From: an uncultured Prochlorococcus sp.
GTDB lineage: Bacteria > Cyanobacteriota > Cyanobacteriia > PCC-6307 > Cyanobiaceae
Assembly: GCA_902627335.1 (NCBI GenBank)
Contig: CACOIV010000001.1
Location: 27,805-91,804 of the forward strand
Length of the DNA stretch: 64,000 bases
Reading direction: 5' to 3'
The notes beneath the pieces were generated by a model. The model did no database searches. It had not been told where the DNA came from and worked only from the letters and a program-made list of their open reading frames with translations. Made by a program: the position numbers and the translations under genes. Positions within the stretch are counted from its first letter, which is position 1. Each line of letters opens with the position of its first letter. This document shows, piece by piece, positions 62,676 to 64,000 of the stretch.

Positions 62676-62981
62676 ATGAAACCATATTTACTAGATAATG
62701 CAGAGCTGGGAGAATTAGCTGTTAAATTACCTGGGTGGAAAATATCAAATCAAAATATAGAAAAGAAGTTTTCTTTTAATAATTTTATTGAAGCTTTTTC
62801 TTTTATGACTCAAGTTGCTCTTCTTTGTGAAAAATACAATCATCATCCTAATTGGGATAATGTATATTCTTGTGTGAATATACTATTTACCACTCATGAC
62901 TTAGGAGGTGTTTCAAACTTAGACCAAATTCTTGCTTCTGAAATAAATAAATTAATTGACAAGAAAAATATAGATATTTAA
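62676..62981 (+). CDS. Pterin-4a-carbinolamine dehydratase
   Basis: 101 residues with the intact catalytic motif YNHHPNW and the TTHDLGGVSNLD block. Dehydrates 4a-hydroxy-tetrahydropterins. This is the canonical paralogue of the carboxysomal protein at 3921-4163, which has lost the His pair. Confidence 0.93.
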   Translation: MKPYLLDNAELGELAVKLPGWKISNQNIEKKFSFNNFIEAFSFMTQVALLCEKYNHHPNWDNVYSCVNILFTTHDLGGVSNLDQILASEINKLIDKKNIDI

Positions 62982-63024
62982 AAAATCCTAATTAGAATAC
63001 GGTAATGAACAATGTGAATTATTA

Positions 63025-64000
63025 ATGCAAGACGTACAAACAAAGTTAGTTCCTGTAACGATAATAAGTGGATTCTTGGGTTCAGGGAAAACTACGCTTT
63101 TAAATCACATTTTAGAAAACCAAAACGGTCTTAAGACCGCTGTTTTAGTTAATGAGTTTGGAGAAATCGGAATAGATAATGACTTAATTATTGAGACATC
63201 AGAAGATATGATCGAATTAAGTAATGGATGTATCTGTTGCACAATTAATGGAGAATTACTTTCAACAGTTGAAAAAATCCTAGAGAGATCACATAATCTT
63301 GATTATTTAATTGTAGAAACCACTGGGCTTGCCGATCCATTGCCAGTTGCCATGACATTTGCAGGAAGTAATCTTAGAGAGAAAGTAAGATTAGATTCAA
63401 TTTTAACTTTAGTGGACGCTGATAATTTTGATTTTAATTTTGAAAGTAAAAGCGTTTACTACTCGCAACTACTTTATGGGGATATCTTACTTATAAATAA
63501 ATGTGATTTAGTCGATAATAAAAAATTGGAAGATATTGAAAGAAAAATATTTGAGATCAAAAAAGAACCTAGAATTCTAAGGTGTTCAAATAGCAAAGTA
63601 GGTCTTGAAACAATAATTAGTGTAGGACTTTTTGAAACTGATAAATATATATTTGAAGATGTCAAAAATTCTAATAATATGCGTGTTCATCATTCTCATG
63701 AACACTCGCATGATTCTCATGAACACAACCATGATTCTCATGAAAACAACCATGATTCTCATGAACACTCGCATGATTCTCATGAACACAACCATGATCT
63801 AGATAATAATATAGAGGGATTTACTTCCATCTCATTCGAATGCTTAGAGCCTTTTTCATTGAGGAGATTCCAAAACTTTTTAGATAATCAACTATCTCAA
63901 AATGTTTTCAGGGCAAAAGGTATATTATGGTTTGAAGGAAGTGAAAGAAAACATATTTTTCACCTATCAGGAAAAAGATTTTCACTTGATGATGAAGATT
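63025..64000 (+). CDS. COG0523/CobW-type metal-chaperone GTPase (partial, C-terminus off window)
   Basis: Open from the ATG at 63025 to the window edge (325 complete codons plus one base). Walker A GFLGSGKT (16-23), metal motif CxCC in NGCICC (Cys69, 71, 72), ETTGLADP and the G4-like NKCD are present. A His-rich tract follows at residues ~222-258 from a 21-base repeat. G3E GTPases of this group deliver zinc or cobalt; the His tract suggests zinc or nickel storage/delivery. A C-terminal CobW_C domain begins at IEGFTSISFE. Confidence 0.93.
   Translation, partial: MQDVQTKLVPVTIISGFLGSGKTTLLNHILENQNGLKTAVLVNEFGEIGIDNDLIIETSEDMIELSNGCICCTINGELLSTVEKILERSHNLDYLIVETTGLADPLPVAMTFAGSNLREKVRLDSILTLVDADNFDFNFESKSVYYSQLLYGDILLINKCDLVDNKKLEDIERKIFEIKKEPRILRCSNSKVGLETIISVGLFETDKYIFEDVKNSNNMRVHHSHEHSHDSHEHNHDSHENNHDSHEHSHDSHEHNHDLDNNIEGFTSISFECLEPFSLRRFQNFLDNQLSQNVFRAKGILWFEGSERKHIFHLSGKRFSLDDED
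63688..63792 (+). repeat. Five 21-base coding repeats (His-rich heptapeptides)
   Basis: Five in-frame units of 21 bases inside the CobW-type gene, encoding HHSHEHS, HDSHEHN, HDSHENN, HDSHEHS and HDSHEHN, with a sixth begun (HD). The near-identity at DNA level implies recent slippage or unequal exchange, so the copy number is likely to vary between strains. Confidence 0.95.

Noticed and set aside
63688..63792. Possible CRISPR array
   Set aside because: The 21-base units are contiguous, in frame and without spacers; they encode a His-rich peptide.
63474..63795. Minus-strand frames over the His-rich repeat
   Set aside because: The repetitive VFMRIMV-like product is simply the reverse of the 21-base repeat.

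Overview
The window is chromosomal DNA from a marine picocyanobacterium, almost certainly a high-light-adapted Prochlorococcus (inference). The evidence is the very AT-rich base composition, gaps mostly under 100 bases, an alpha-carboxysome operon with Form IA Rubisco, both dark- and light-dependent protochlorophyllide reductases, a ferrochelatase with a chlorophyll-binding tail, Psb27, and the cyanobacterial acyl-ACP reductase/aldehyde-deformylating oxygenase pair. No rRNA, tRNA, CRISPR array, insertion sequence or prophage was recognised. Genes are cut at both ends: an ABC exporter on the left and a COG0523/CobW GTPase on the right.

Layout. 1-3.9 kb: ABC exporter, hisG, glyoxalase II, RidA and a small unknown. 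3.9-10.9 kb (minus strand): the carboxysome operon csoS1-rbcL-rbcS-csoS2-csoSCA-csoS4A-csoS4B-acRAF. A 323-base control region follows, with a perfect dyad and a GC-rich hairpin island. Next come an inverted rdgB and the detached shell gene csoS1D. 12.7-18.6 kb: chlN-chlB-chlL running head-on into por. 18.7-24 kb: lipoate-ligase-like protein, a site-2-protease homologue with a changed active site, trpF and folE. 22.3-26 kb (minus): alkane genes ado and aar, then accA and a short-chain dehydrogenase. 26-33 kb: creatininase-like protein, S1-like protein, Tab2-like factor, laccase-domain protein, ilvB and hemH. 33.4-37.8 kb: lone tyrosine recombinase, cobO, pyrH-frr and a geranylgeranyl-reductase-like flavoprotein. 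37.8-46 kb: tal, ftsI with an FtsL-like gene, CPBP protease, tandem histidine phosphatase, lepB and a degenerate pyrophosphatase. 46-64 kb: proS, psb27, purA, a PfkB kinase, cutA, cobK, ssb, argB, a DUF3153 fusion, priA, principal sigma factor, hemC, a second pyrophosphatase, M32 carboxypeptidase, YjbQ, a canonical pterin dehydratase and a CobW-type GTPase.

The genes serve CO2 fixation, tetrapyrrole/chlorophyll and cobalamin synthesis (hemC, hemH, chlNBL, por, cobO, cobK), lipid and hydrocarbon synthesis, and housekeeping. I saw no wholly new multi-gene system. The most interesting signals are local: the dyad operator and RNA hairpins of the carboxysome operon, three enzyme homologues that have lost key active-site residues (S2P-like protease, one pyrophosphatase, the carboxysomal pterin-dehydratase-like protein), and a 21-base His-rich coding repeat at the right edge.
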